64,000 nt of DNA from Streptomyces liliiviolaceus (GTDB taxonomy: Bacteria > Actinomycetota > Actinomycetes > Streptomycetales > Streptomycetaceae). Each line of letters begins with the position of its first letter. The stretch's first letter is position 1. A program made the translations under genes and the position numbers. This document shows, one piece after another, positions 33,933 to 42,415 of the stretch. The DNA is taken from contig NZ_JAGPYQ010000001.1 of the NCBI RefSeq assembly GCF_018070025.1, positions 5,580,001 through 5,644,000 on the forward strand, in the 5' to 3' direction. The notes under the pieces are model-generated. The model did not search any database, was not told the origin of the DNA, and worked only from the letters and a program-made list of their open reading frames with translations.

Positions 33933-34532
33933 ATGAACCGCGCACTGATCGTCATCGATGTCCAGGAATCCTTCCGTGCCCGTCCGCTGTGGGCGACGAT
34001 CTCCGACCCGAAGATCGCCGATCAGGTGAACCGGCTGGTCCGGCTCGCCCGCGAGGCCGGGGACCTCGTGGTGTGGGTGCTGCACTGCGAGCCCGGCAGC
34101 GGCGATGTCTTCGACCCGGCCCTCGGCCATGTCCGGCTCATGGACGAACTGGAGCGGGCGGAGGGTGAGCCGCTGGTCCACAAGACCTCGCACAACGCCT
34201 TCACCACGACCAACCTCCAGCAGATACTCACCGAACGCGGTGTCCGCGAACTCGTCGTCTGCGGCATCCGTACCGAGCAGTGCGTGGAGACCACCACACG
34301 CGTCGCGAGCGACCTCGGCTACCAGGTCACGTTCGTCACCGACGCGACCGCGACGAACCCCATCCCGCACCGTGACGCTCCCGACGACCAGAGCGTGGCC
34401 GACCTGCTGGCCGACCCTCGTACGCTCTCCGCCGACGAGGTCGTCCGGCGCACCGAGTACGCGCTCGCCGGACGGTTCGCCACCATCGCGACGGTCGACG
34501 CGCTGGAGGCCGCGGCGGAACATCGGGCATGA
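33933..34532 (+). CDS. Isochorismatase-family cysteine hydrolase
   Basis: A 199-residue cysteine hydrolase: ALIVIDVQESFRARPLWATI (catalytic Asp in DVQ), Lys in HKTSHNAF, cis-peptide region, and the nucleophile loop ELVVCGIRTEQCVETTTRVASDLGY (Cys in EQCVE). These fit nicotinamidase/isochorismatase-like enzymes that cleave C-N or vinyl-ether bonds. ATG 33933 is used; a GTG at 33915 is in frame but lies before the first strand. CAGACT ends 6 nt upstream and could be a -10 box for a leaderless mRNA. It is followed after 10 nt by the GlxA-like regulator. Confidence 0.9.
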   Translation: MNRALIVIDVQESFRARPLWATISDPKIADQVNRLVRLAREAGDLVVWVLHCEPGSGDVFDPALGHVRLMDELERAEGEPLVHKTSHNAFTTTNLQQILTERGVRELVVCGIRTEQCVETTTRVASDLGYQVTFVTDATATNPIPHRDAPDDQSVADLLADPRTLSADEVVRRTEYALAGRFATIATVDALEAAAEHRA

Positions 34533-34542
34533 TGACCGGATC

Positions 34543-35451
34543 GTGAGCCACATCGTCTTCTTCCTGGTGCCCGGAGTCCATCTGCTGGACCTGGCCGGCC
34601 CCGCGCAGGTCTTCTCCACGGCCGACGACTTCGGGCACCCGTACACGCTCTCCTACGTCGCCGAGCGGCCGCAGGTCCCCACGGCGCAGGGGCTGCCGCT
34701 GGTCGCCCGGCTCGACTGGCCGGAACTGGGGCCCGAGGACCTGGTCCTGGTACCCGGCTGGCGGGCGGGCACCCTGGCCGACAGCCCCGCCATCGGGACC
34801 GCCCCTCTGCGGGCCCTGCGGGACCACCACGCCAGAGGCGGCACGGTGGCCAGCGTCTGCGCCGGGGCCGAGGCGCTCGGTCTGGCCGGTCTGCTGGACG
34901 GCCGCCACTGCACGACCCACCACGACGTGCAGGACGAACTGGCCTCGCGCCATCCACGGGCGCTGGTCGTCCGGGACGTCCTGTTCACCACGGACGACCG
35001 GGTCGTCACCTCGGCCGGCATCGCCAGTGGCATCGATCTGGCGCTGCACCTGGTCGCCACCCGGCACGGGCCCGCGGTCGCCGCCCAGGTGGCCCGGGAG
35101 ATGGTCGTCTACGCCCGCCGCAACGGCCATGAACCGCAGTCCAGCGCGATGCTGCGGCACCGTTCCCACCTCGACGACACCGTGCACCGGGCGCAGGACC
35201 TCATCGACGAGCGCTTCGACCAGCCGCTCCCCCTGCCCACCGTGGCCTCGGCCGTGGGCGTCAGCGAACGCACCCTCACCCGCCTCTTCAGCCGCGCCAC
35301 CGGGCTGACGCCCCTGCGCTATCAGCAGACCCTCCGCCTCGAACGCGCCCAGCACCTCATCAGCCACGGCGCGACCATGGACGCCGCGGCCCGTTCCGTG
35401 GGCTTCGAGGACCCGCGCATGCTGCGCCGTCTGCGCGCCCGCACCACCTGA
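34543..35451 (+). CDS. GlxA-type AraC-family regulator with DJ-1/PfpI domain
   Basis: A 302-residue regulator with two domains. The N-terminal class I glutamine amidotransferase-like domain reads SHIVFFLVPGVHLLDLAGPAQVFSTADDFG, and has the elbow GGTVASVCAGAEALGLAGLLDGRHCTTHHD (Cys in VCAGA). The C-terminal AraC HTH is RAQDLIDERFDQPLPLPTVASAVGVSERTLTRLFSRATGLTPLRYQQTLRLERAQHLI. The GTG at 34543 is the only sensible start; its 10-nt gap to the isochorismatase stop suggests co-translation. Such regulators commonly control the neighbouring hydrolase gene. Confidence 0.9.
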   Translation: MSHIVFFLVPGVHLLDLAGPAQVFSTADDFGHPYTLSYVAERPQVPTAQGLPLVARLDWPELGPEDLVLVPGWRAGTLADSPAIGTAPLRALRDHHARGGTVASVCAGAEALGLAGLLDGRHCTTHHDVQDELASRHPRALVVRDVLFTTDDRVVTSAGIASGIDLALHLVATRHGPAVAAQVAREMVVYARRNGHEPQSSAMLRHRSHLDDTVHRAQDLIDERFDQPLPLPTVASAVGVSERTLTRLFSRATGLTPLRYQQTLRLERAQHLISHGATMDAAARSVGFEDPRMLRRLRARTT

Positions 35452-35466
35452 CCGCACCTCCGCACG

Positions 35467-35514
35467 GTCCGGTCGAGGAGCGGTTCGTCGCCATTGTCCG
35501 GTCGAGGAGCGGTT
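35467..35514. repeat. 19-bp perfect direct repeat upstream of the GAF/ANTAR gene
   Basis: GTCCGGTCGAGGAGCGGTT occurs at 35467-35485 and again at 35496-35514, a 29-bp period. It could be a regulator site or a remnant duplication; nothing else in the 248-bp gap 35452-35699 is recognisable except an inverted pair catgaac...gttcatg near 35622-35655. Confidence 0.6.
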
Positions 35515-35699
35515 TACCGGCGTCGGGCTCACCCGCCCTCCCTTCGGCTCCAGTTGTGTCAGGAAGAGGTGACATCTCCGGGTAAAGTTGTGCCGGTGCT
35601 TGGGCAATAGGCACGCCCCCTCCATGAACCTCTCCGTCGGAAGTGGAAGTTCATGCGGGTTTCCCGTCGTGCCCAAGCTGCTGTAAGGAAGACCGCCCC

Positions 35700-36593
35700 G
35701 TGAGACAGGACCCACCTCACCCACTCCCCCGCAACACCCCTCGTTCCGCCGCCGCACCGGAAACGGTCGCGCCGGAACCGGGTGAGACGGCGGGGCAGCG
35801 CAATCGGCGTCTGGCACACATAGGTGTCGCCCATGCGCAGCGGGTGTTGACCGGCCGTTACCGCCTCGCCTCGCAGCAGGAGGCGTTCGAGCTGCTGCGG
35901 CAGACCTCGCAGCGGTTCAACATCAAGCTGCACACGCTGGCCGACGCCGTCCTGCACACCGCGGCTCCTGACACGGACGCCGAACTGTGGTTCCCCAGCC
36001 GCGCCCGCTACACCCCGCCGCCGCTTCCGAACCTGGCGGTGGACGAGTCGAGCCGTACCAACCACGGGGTGGTCCTGAGGAACGCGATGCGGCGCGTACT
36101 GCACATCACCGAGACCACCATGGGCAACGTACAGCTGTCGGAGCAGGGCATGCTGCGCATGGAGAAACACACCGGGCTGAACCAGGAGTTCACCGATTTC
36201 TTCGCCTTCGTCAGGGACTCCACGACGTCCTGCGCACAGTCCGCCGAACAGCGCCAGCAGATCACGGTGAAGGACGTGGCGGTCGCGGACGTCTTCGACG
36301 ACGAGTCCCGGCACGCGATCCTTCAGGCAGGCAGCCGGGCCGCGCACAGCGTGCCGCTGGTCGGCCGCAAGGACCGGGTCGTGGGCATCATCTCAAGCCA
36401 TCACGAACAGCCCCTGTCCGACTTTACCCGTGCGCAACTCGCCGCGCTGGAAGCCCTCGGCACACAGGTGGGACGCTGGTTGCTGTGGCACCGGCACACC
36501 ATCGTCCTGGACGCGCTGGAACAGCTCCATGCCGCCGCCACCGCACAGGGCGTCGAGGGCGGCGATGGTGTTCAGGGCGGTCAGCCGGACTGA
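35700..36593 (+). CDS. GAF-domain protein with N-terminal ANTAR-like segment
   Basis: A 297-residue cytosolic signalling protein. Residues about 30-95 form an ANTAR-like segment (RLAHIGVAHAQRVLTGRYRLASQQEAFELLRQTSQRFNIKLHTLADAVL), the RNA-binding module that prevents transcription termination. Residues about 130-280 form a GAF sensor domain (MRRVLHITETTMGNVQLSEQGMLRMEKHTGLNQEFTDFFAFV, then SRHAILQAGSRAAHSVPLVGRKDRVVGIISSHH). The order ANTAR-GAF is the reverse of the usual GAF-ANTAR. The GTG at 35700 was chosen because AAGGAAGA lies 7 nt before it. Overlaps the next gene tail to tail by 13 nt. Confidence 0.8.
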   Translation: MRQDPPHPLPRNTPRSAAAPETVAPEPGETAGQRNRRLAHIGVAHAQRVLTGRYRLASQQEAFELLRQTSQRFNIKLHTLADAVLHTAAPDTDAELWFPSRARYTPPPLPNLAVDESSRTNHGVVLRNAMRRVLHITETTMGNVQLSEQGMLRMEKHTGLNQEFTDFFAFVRDSTTSCAQSAEQRQQITVKDVAVADVFDDESRHAILQAGSRAAHSVPLVGRKDRVVGIISSHHEQPLSDFTRAQLAALEALGTQVGRWLLWHRHTIVLDALEQLHAAATAQGVEGGDGVQGGQPD

Positions 36594-37471
36594 CCCGCCG
36601 AGCGTCCCCACAGTTCTCGCAGGGCGGCGTTGACGGCGGCGGGCTGCTGCGTGTGCGGGTAGTAGCCCGGCACACGCAGCAGCCGGGCGCCGACACCGTC
36701 GGCCACGGCCTCGGCGCACACCATCAGCGGTTCACCCACATAGGTGCGGTACGGCTCCGGCGCGTCCTCCCACGTCCCGCAGATCACCAGTTTCGGCCAG
36801 GGGGCGGCCCGTACGGGTTCCAGCGGAACTCTCGCTTCCCATACGGGGCGTTCCCGCATCGAGGTGGCCACGGCCCGCAGCCGCTGTGCCGTGGGTTCCG
36901 GCATCGCCAGCCCGATGCCTTCCGTCGAGGCCCGCAGGAACTGCTCCGGCGTGACGGGCTCCGGAGCACCGGCGCCGGCCCGCACCCTGCGGTACAGATC
37001 CGCGACCACCGGATGATCGGCGGCCGCCGAGAACACGGAGGGCTGGATCAGGGCGAGGGAACGTACGAGATCGGGGCGGCGCCCGGCGGCGAGCACGGCG
37101 GCCAGACCGCCGTTGCCGTGACCCACCAGGTGCGCGCCGCCGGCCTGTCGCGCGAGCAGTTCCACCAGGTCGTCGGCGTCGGTGTCGAAGTCGCTGCGCT
37201 CGGTGTCGGGGCTGCCGCCGTAGCCCCGACGGTCCACCAGCAGCAGGCGGTGACGGTCGGCCAACGGCCGCTGGGCCGCGAACCCGTACATCTCGTCGCT
37301 GCCCCAGGTGAAAATGTTGTGCGCGAATACCGCGGAAGCCCCTTCGCCTCCGCCCCCGACTACGCCCTCGTCTCCACTCCCAGCTACGCCCCCGTCTCCG
37401 CTCTCGCGCCCGCTCCCGTCCCCGCTCTCATCTCCGCTCTCGTCCCACACCGTCACATGCAGCACGGTCAT
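36581..37471 (-). CDS. Alpha/beta-hydrolase-like protein with Asn at the nucleophile position
   Basis: A 296-residue alpha/beta-hydrolase fold. The elbow reads LVGHGNGGLAAVLA, so the usual Ser is Asn, and no acid residue is obvious in VICGTWEDAPEP; His is in GYYPHTQQP. It may therefore be non-catalytic. Between the first strand and FAHNIFTWGSDEM there is an unusual Ser/Gly/Asp/Glu-rich insertion (residues about 11-46, DNA low in complexity at 37347-37440), where HGxxxS normally follows directly. Convergent with the GAF/ANTAR gene (13-nt tail overlap) and 42 nt downstream of the ADP-ribosylglycohydrolase gene. Confidence 0.7.
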   Translation of the reverse strand: MTVLHVTVWDESGDESGDGSGRESGDGGVAGSGDEGVVGGGGEGASAVFAHNIFTWGSDEMYGFAAQRPLADRHRLLLVDRRGYGGSPDTERSDFDTDADDLVELLARQAGGAHLVGHGNGGLAAVLAAGRRPDLVRSLALIQPSVFSAAADHPVVADLYRRVRAGAGAPEPVTPEQFLRASTEGIGLAMPEPTAQRLRAVATSMRERPVWEARVPLEPVRAAPWPKLVICGTWEDAPEPYRTYVGEPLMVCAEAVADGVGARLLRVPGYYPHTQQPAAVNAALRELWGRSAGQSG

Positions 37472-37513
37472 CGCGGGCCTCCGTCTCCCCGGCCCTGGCC
37501 CTGGCCGGTCAGC

Positions 37514-38896
37514 TCAGTCATCGGCTCGTCCGGCTTCGGCGCGGCTCAACTCCTTGTAGCGGTCCCACAGTTCAGGCCGCGTGTCGTCCATGTACCAGGC
37601 ACGCAGGAAGAGTTCCAGGAAGGCGCTCTCCGCCTCGTCGCCACCGCGTCGGTGGACGTCGGGGTCCGACTCGACCCAGGCGGCCACCGGCCGCCATCCG
37701 TCCGGCTCCTCGGCCACGGTCACCCGGAAGACCGCGTTGCCGGTCCAACTGCGGTGCAGCGAAAGCTGATCGCCCTCCAGGTACGCGTCCCACTTCTCCT
37801 CCATGGCCAGGGCCCGCACTCCGTGCCGCACCCGCTGCCACTGGCCCGGCGTCCAGACCAGCCGAGGCACCGGAATGCTCTCGGGACGCCGCAGCGGCGT
37901 CACGTCGTCACCCAGGCCGGCACGGGTGAGGTCCTCGCCCAGTTCGCTCTCCGCCACCCACTCCGGCAGTGCTTCGCTCGCGGCGCGCCATGCGGCGGGG
38001 ATGCCCGCCGTGCCCACGCGCGCGGCGATGATCCCGCCGACGATCGCGCACGTGGTGTCCACGTCCCCGCCGACCGACGCGCACGCCCACAACGCCTCCT
38101 CGTAGTCCTCCAGGTGCCGGGCCGCGCACCAGAGGGCGAAGGGCACGGTGTCCGCCGCGCTCACCCGCCGCCCGTTGCCCAGCCGATGTGCCGCGTACTC
38201 GGCGTGGGGCCGGTCCAGCAGTTCCCGGGCCTCGGCGACACCTGCCCGGATCCGGCCCGCCGGGGTCAGCTCCTCCACCGTCGCCAGCAACTGGGCTCCG
38301 GTCACCGGGGACACCCGGCCGCGCGCAGCGCAGGCGGCGGCCACGGCGATCGCGGCGGCTCCGGCCACGGCCTCCGGGTGCGTGTGGGTCACCCGTGCCT
38401 GCCGGCCGGCCTGGGCGGCCGCCTCGCCCGGGTCCACGGCGAACCAGGCCCCGAGGGGCGCCACCCGCATCGCGGCCCCGTTGCCCCACGACCCCTGGCC
38501 GTCGAACAGGTCCGCGGCCAGCTCCTGCCACCTGCCGCCCTCCCGGACCAGCCGCAGCAGCCGGTTCATCGCCGGACCGTAGCCGCGGTCGAAGTCGTGC
38601 CGTTGGGCGAAACCCTGCGCGAGGTCGTACTGGTCCACGCTGCCGCGCCGTCGCAGCACCTCGAAGACCGAGCATGCCATCTCGGTGTCGTCCGTCCACG
38701 GCCAGAGCGCGGCGGGCAGCCTGCGCTCCCGCAGGCCGGGGAGATTCTCCGGTACGAAGAACTGGGCGCCGAAGGCGTCACCCACCGCCAGGCCGCGCAG
38801 GGCGTCACGGGCGGCGGAACGGTGGTCGGAAGAGTGGTCGAAGGGGCGGACGGGCGAGGCGTCGGAGGAGGGGAGATGGGTGGACATCCGCCTCAT
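37514..38896 (-). CDS. ADP-ribosylglycohydrolase family protein
   Basis: A 460-residue protein. The N-terminal two thirds form the ADP-ribosylglycohydrolase (DraG) fold with the Mg-binding motifs ARDALRGLAVGDAFGAQFF (residues about 29-47), LWPWTDDTEMACSVFEVL, and ASVGGDVDTTCAIVGGIIAARVG near residue 280; the paired Asp residues that bind two Mg ions are all present. The last ~100 residues are an extra domain of unknown role (WTPGQWQRVRHGVRALAMEEKWDAYLEGDQLSLHRSWTGNAVFRVTV). ATG 38887 (GAGG upstream) is an alternative start. It would remove ADP-ribose from a protein or nucleic acid. Confidence 0.85.
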   Translation of the reverse strand: MRRMSTHLPSSDASPVRPFDHSSDHRSAARDALRGLAVGDAFGAQFFVPENLPGLRERRLPAALWPWTDDTEMACSVFEVLRRRGSVDQYDLAQGFAQRHDFDRGYGPAMNRLLRLVREGGRWQELAADLFDGQGSWGNGAAMRVAPLGAWFAVDPGEAAAQAGRQARVTHTHPEAVAGAAAIAVAAACAARGRVSPVTGAQLLATVEELTPAGRIRAGVAEARELLDRPHAEYAAHRLGNGRRVSAADTVPFALWCAARHLEDYEEALWACASVGGDVDTTCAIVGGIIAARVGTAGIPAAWRAASEALPEWVAESELGEDLTRAGLGDDVTPLRRPESIPVPRLVWTPGQWQRVRHGVRALAMEEKWDAYLEGDQLSLHRSWTGNAVFRVTVAEEPDGWRPVAAWVESDPDVHRRGGDEAESAFLELFLRAWYMDDTRPELWDRYKELSRAEAGRADD

Positions 38897-39017
38897 TCTG
38901 CCAAGTTTTCCGGCCGGCGCACGAGGTTAATTTCCCGAGAACTCATCGGACGAGACGGTGAAAATCTTCGCGGTTGTCATTGACATGCCAGCGTCTACGC
39001 GCGTCATCATGGTGGGC

Positions 39018-39413
39018 ATGAGATTCCCCCCACGAATCACTCGCATCGGCGCCGCAGCCGCCGTTCTGTCCGCTCTTCTCGTCGGCGGCACCACGACCGC
39101 CAACGCCGCGGGCACGTCCGCCTCGGCCGTCGGCAGCATCTGCTACGGCAGTCTGCCGTCCCAGGCACACGACACGCTGGACCTGATCGAGCAGGGCGGT
39201 CCCTACCCCTACTCGCAGGACGGAAGCGTCTTCCAGAACCGGGAAGGCATCCTGCCCAGCCAGTCGACCGGCTACTACCACGAGTACACGGTGATCACGC
39301 CCGGCTCCTCCACGCGCGGTGCCCGTCGCATCGTCACCGGTGAGGAAGTCCAGGAGGACTACTACACGTCCGATCACTACGCCTCGTTCAAGCTGGTCAA
39401 CTACAGCTGCTGA
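39018..39413 (+). CDS. Secreted guanyl-specific ribonuclease (RNase Sa type)
   Basis: A 131-residue exported RNase. Residues 1-32 are a signal peptide (RRITRIGAAAAVLSALLVGGTTTANA-like). The mature part (ICYGSLPSQAHDTLDLIEQGGPYPYSQDGSVFQNREGILPSQSTGYYHEYTVITPG...) is unmistakably RNase Sa: the catalytic Glu in YYHEYTV, Arg in GARRIVTGE, His in SDHYASF, and the Cys pair ICYG/NYSC that forms the single disulfide. Cleaves RNA after G outside the cell. No barstar-type inhibitor gene was seen next to it. ATG 39018 preferred; ATG 39009 also in frame. Converges with the ABC ATPase gene. Confidence 0.95.
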   Translation: MRFPPRITRIGAAAAVLSALLVGGTTTANAAGTSASAVGSICYGSLPSQAHDTLDLIEQGGPYPYSQDGSVFQNREGILPSQSTGYYHEYTVITPGSSTRGARRIVTGEEVQEDYYTSDHYASFKLVNYSC

Positions 39414-39422
39414 CCGGCACGT

Positions 39423-40235
39423 TCAGGAACCCTCGCCCCGCGGACCCCCCACTTCCACCGGCCGCGGGGCGAGTGGCCGGGCCGCGTACGTGACACGCAC
39501 GACGCCGTCCGCGTGCCTGTGCGTCTCACCCTGTACGCCGAAGACCTCGCGCAGCAGATCCGGTGTCAGGACCTCAAGGACCGGGCCCGCCGCCACCACC
39601 GCGCCCTCGTCGAGCACGACGAGACGGTCGCAGAGCCGGGCGGCCAGGTCGAGGTCGTGCAGGACCGCCAGGGTGGTGATCCCCGTGCTGCGGATGAGGT
39701 CCAGGAGCTCGAACCGGGCGCGGATGTCCAGGTGGTTGGTGAGTTCGTCCAGCACCAGCAGCCGCGGCTGTTGAGCGAGGGCGCGGGCCAGCAGGACACG
39801 CTGGCGTTCACCGCCGGACAAGGTTGCGTAGTCCCGGTCCGCGAAGGGCCCGACCCCGCAGCGGTCGACCGCCTCGGCGACCGCTCGATGGTCGTCCGTG
39901 CCGTCCCTGTCCAGCAGACCGTGGTGGGGTGTCCGGCCCAGGGCGACGATCTCGGTCACGTTCAGGCCGGTCGTCGTGGCGGCGTCCTGCAGCACGGCCG
40001 CCGTCCGGCGGGCCGCCGTCCGGGACGACAGGGCCCATACGTCGTCGCCGCCCACCCGGACCACTCCACCGGCCGGCCGCAGTGAGCGGTAAACCGTGCG
40101 CAACAGGGTGGACTTGCCACTGCCGTTGGGGCCCACGAGCCCGACGATGTCACCGGGGGCGGCCTCCAGGCTCACATCTCGGAGGATGGATGTGCGGTCC
40201 AGGGTGATCTGTAGTCGGTCCACGGTCAGTTTCAT
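39423..40235 (-). CDS. ABC importer ATPase (FecE/siderophore type)
   Basis: A 270-residue ATPase of the metal-chelate importer class: Walker A GLVGPNGSGKSTLLRTVYRSL, Q-loop RTAAVLQDA, signature LSGGERQRVLLARALAQQPRLLVLDELTNHLD, H-loop AVLHDLDLAARLCD. The H-loop and the RFELLDLIRSTG segment are typical for FecE/BtuD-like subunits. ATG 40235 overlaps the permease stop (ATGA), so translation is coupled. Last gene of the three-gene uptake operon whose promoter (42372-42403) has the SigC-type motif. Would energise uptake of the metal-bound chalkophore. Confidence 0.9.
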   Translation of the reverse strand: MKLTVDRLQITLDRTSILRDVSLEAAPGDIVGLVGPNGSGKSTLLRTVYRSLRPAGGVVRVGGDDVWALSSRTAARRTAAVLQDAATTTGLNVTEIVALGRTPHHGLLDRDGTDDHRAVAEAVDRCGVGPFADRDYATLSGGERQRVLLARALAQQPRLLVLDELTNHLDIRARFELLDLIRSTGITTLAVLHDLDLAARLCDRLVVLDEGAVVAAGPVLEVLTPDLLREVFGVQGETHRHADGVVRVTYAARPLAPRPVEVGGPRGEGS

Positions 40236-41257
40236 GTGCTGTCCAGACCTTTGCTGCGGCGCAGCAGCCACAGGAAGAACGGGGCGCCGAGCAGGGCGGT
40301 GAGGATGCCGAGCGGCAGTTCGTTGGGGCGGGTGAGGGTGCGGGAGAGCAGGTCGACGGCCACGAGGTAGACGGCGCCGAGGAGCGCGGTCAGGGGCAGC
40401 AGTCTGCGGTGGTCGGCCCCCGCCGTGAGCCGGACCAGGTGAGGGATCATCAGGCCGACGAAACCGACGCCGCCCGCGACCGCGATGACGGTGCCCGTGA
40501 GCAGCGCGCTGATCACCAGCAGGACGGCGCGCAACCGGTCGACGTCCACGCCGAGCGCGGTGGCGGACTCGTCGCCGGCCAGCAGGGCGTTGAGCCGCCG
40601 CCCGAACAGGGTGAGCAGGACGGTGCTCGCGAGGACCACCACCGCGACGGTGGGCAGTTGGTCCCACTGGGCGCCCGCGACGCTGCCGAGCATCCAGAAC
40701 ATCACGGTACGCAGTTCGGTGGGTGTCGCCATCAGCTGGACGAAGCTGGTCATCGACAGGAGGACGTAACCGACCGCGACCCCGGCCAGGACGAGCCGGG
40801 TGGGGGCCAGTCGGCCCTGCCGCTGCCCGAGGGCGAAGACCAGGGCCCCGGCCGCCAGGGCGCCGACGAACGCCGCGCCGGACACCCCCAGTCCGCCCAG
40901 CCCGCCGAGCGCGGCGCCGCCGAGGGTGATGACCAGTACGGCGCCCAGGGAGGCCCCGTACGAGAAGCCGAGGACGACGGGGTCGGCGAGCGGGTTGGAG
41001 ACCAGGGTCTGGAGGACCGCGCCGGCGACGGCGAGGCCCGCGCCGACCAGGGCGGCCAGGGCGACGCGGGGTGCTCTGAACGTCCAGACGATCTGGTCCA
41101 GCGCCGGGTCGCCGGTGGCTCCGCGGCCGGTGACATGGTGCAGGAGGACCGACCAGACGTCGGCCAGGGGGATGTTCACCGCGCCGATGCTCACCGCCAC
41201 CACCATGACGGCGACGAGGAGGACCAGCAGTGCGAGGGTCGCGAGCGGCAACCGCAC
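40232..41257 (-). CDS. ABC importer permease (FecCD type)
   Basis: A 341-residue polytopic permease: about nine to ten hydrophobic segments and the FecCD hallmark regions RAPRVALAALVGAGLAVAGAVLQTLVSNPLADPVVLGFSYGASLGAVL (residues about 60-105) and SAVAGGVGFVGLMIPHLVRLTAGADHRRLLPLTALLGAVYLVAVDLL (ATPase-coupling loop). The start is not sharp: the frame is open upstream for about 45 residues inside the binding-protein gene, but the GTG at 41257 begins directly before the first helix and was chosen. No good binding site is seen. A single permease gene suggests a homodimer. Confidence 0.85.
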   Translation of the reverse strand: MRLPLATLALLVLLVAVMVVAVSIGAVNIPLADVWSVLLHHVTGRGATGDPALDQIVWTFRAPRVALAALVGAGLAVAGAVLQTLVSNPLADPVVLGFSYGASLGAVLVITLGGAALGGLGGLGVSGAAFVGALAAGALVFALGQRQGRLAPTRLVLAGVAVGYVLLSMTSFVQLMATPTELRTVMFWMLGSVAGAQWDQLPTVAVVVLASTVLLTLFGRRLNALLAGDESATALGVDVDRLRAVLLVISALLTGTVIAVAGGVGFVGLMIPHLVRLTAGADHRRLLPLTALLGAVYLVAVDLLSRTLTRPNELPLGILTALLGAPFFLWLLRRSKGLDST

Positions 41258-41274
41258 CCGGCCGGGGAGGTGTT

Positions 41275-42312
41275 TCAGAACGCGTCGGGGTGCAGCATCC
41301 CGGCGATCTTCGCGACGGCCAGGTCGTTGCTCGGGCCGAGGTACATAGAGTCCGACAGGGCCACGTACGTGTTGTTCTTCGCGGCCGGCCACTGGGGGAA
41401 CTCCTTCAGCAGTTTCCTGGCGTAGGCCGCCGGGTTCGGGTCGTTGTAGCCGATGACGACGAGTGCGTCGACGTCGGTGGCGGCCACCTTCTCCTTGCTC
41501 AGATCGGCGAAGGAGGTCTTGGAGGCCGACTCGAAGGCGTTGCTGCCGCCCGCCTTGGCGAGGATGTCGTTGTAGATGCCCTTGGCGACGACGGAGCTGA
41601 AGTCGTTGCCGCCCATGGCCATGTTGGAGAAGAGCACCATGACGTTGGGCCGCTTCTCGCCCTTCACCTTGGCCGCGACGCCGGCGATGTTCTTCTCCGA
41701 CGCGGCGATCAGCTGCTCGGCCCGGTTGCTCCGGCCGAAGACCCTGCCCATGTCCCGCAGGAGGGCGTAGCTGTCCGCGATCGTCATCTTCGAGGTGTCC
41801 TGGTCGCAGCCCTGCGGGGATACGTAGGTGTGGGCCCCCACGTCCTTGAGCTGCTCGCGGGTGGCGAAGCCGTTCTTCTCGTCGAAGCCGTAGGAGGTCG
41901 TGGACAGCACCAGGTCGGGGCGCAGGCCGATCATCGCCTCGCGCGGGACGTCGTACGCGTCGTTGAGCTTGACACCCCCGTCGGGCAGGCCCTTGACGGC
42001 CTTGGCGCGGCCTTCGACCTCGGACATCCCATAGCTCTGCTGGTTGGCGACGATGCTGTCGCCGAGGCCGAGGGCGAGCAGGGTGGAGACCTCCGCCACC
42101 GAGGCGCCGTTCATGACGACCACCCGGCCGGGAGCCTCGGTGAACTTCTGGGGCGTCCCGCAGTTTTCGAGGGTCACCGGGTAGCCCGACCTCGCCGCGG
42201 CGGCTGATGCCCCGCCTGAGGCATCTGCCGTGTCGGTCGCGTCGGCACAGGCCGTCGTGACCAGACAGAGGGCGCCGGCCAGGGCGACGGCGACCGGCCG
42301 TTTCTTCGACAT
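41275..42312 (-). CDS. ABC substrate-binding lipoprotein (FecB/BtuF type)
   Basis: A 345-residue lipoprotein with signal peptide MSKKRPVAVALAGALCLVTTAC (lipidated Cys at residue 22), then the PeripBP_2 fold: KFTEAPGRVVVMNGASVAEVSTLLALGLGDSIVANQQ, IGLRPDLVLSTTSYGFDE, and the clamshell half starting YALLRDMGRVF. This family binds metal-chelator complexes. First gene of an uptake operon whose promoter carries the SigC-type motif; the NRPS of the chalkophore operon ends 103 nt upstream. AAGGAG precedes ATG 42312. Chalkophore-copper uptake is inferred from this context; siderophore or haem transport is the main alternative. Confidence 0.85.
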   Translation of the reverse strand: MSKKRPVAVALAGALCLVTTACADATDTADASGGASAAAARSGYPVTLENCGTPQKFTEAPGRVVVMNGASVAEVSTLLALGLGDSIVANQQSYGMSEVEGRAKAVKGLPDGGVKLNDAYDVPREAMIGLRPDLVLSTTSYGFDEKNGFATREQLKDVGAHTYVSPQGCDQDTSKMTIADSYALLRDMGRVFGRSNRAEQLIAASEKNIAGVAAKVKGEKRPNVMVLFSNMAMGGNDFSSVVAKGIYNDILAKAGGSNAFESASKTSFADLSKEKVAATDVDALVVIGYNDPNPAAYARKLLKEFPQWPAAKNNTYVALSDSMYLGPSNDLAVAKIAGMLHPDAF

Positions 42313-42371
42313 GCGGGGCTCCTTGGTACGGGGGTGATACGGGGGTGGATCGACGGTGAGCGGCTCTGCAG

Positions 42372-42403
42372 CAGTAGTCGGAGGAGGGGACTGCCGAGTT
42401 CCC
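42372..42403 (-). promoter_or_regulatory. ECF-type promoter of the uptake operon
   Basis: On the minus strand, GGGAAC (42398-42403), a 17-nt spacer, then CGACTACTG (42372-42380). It lies 63 nt upstream of the ATG of the binding-protein gene. The same motif with the identical spacer heads the chalkophore operon (52424-52455) and the copper operon (56316-56347). Confidence 0.75.
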
Positions 42404-42415
42404 GGAGGTCCGTGA

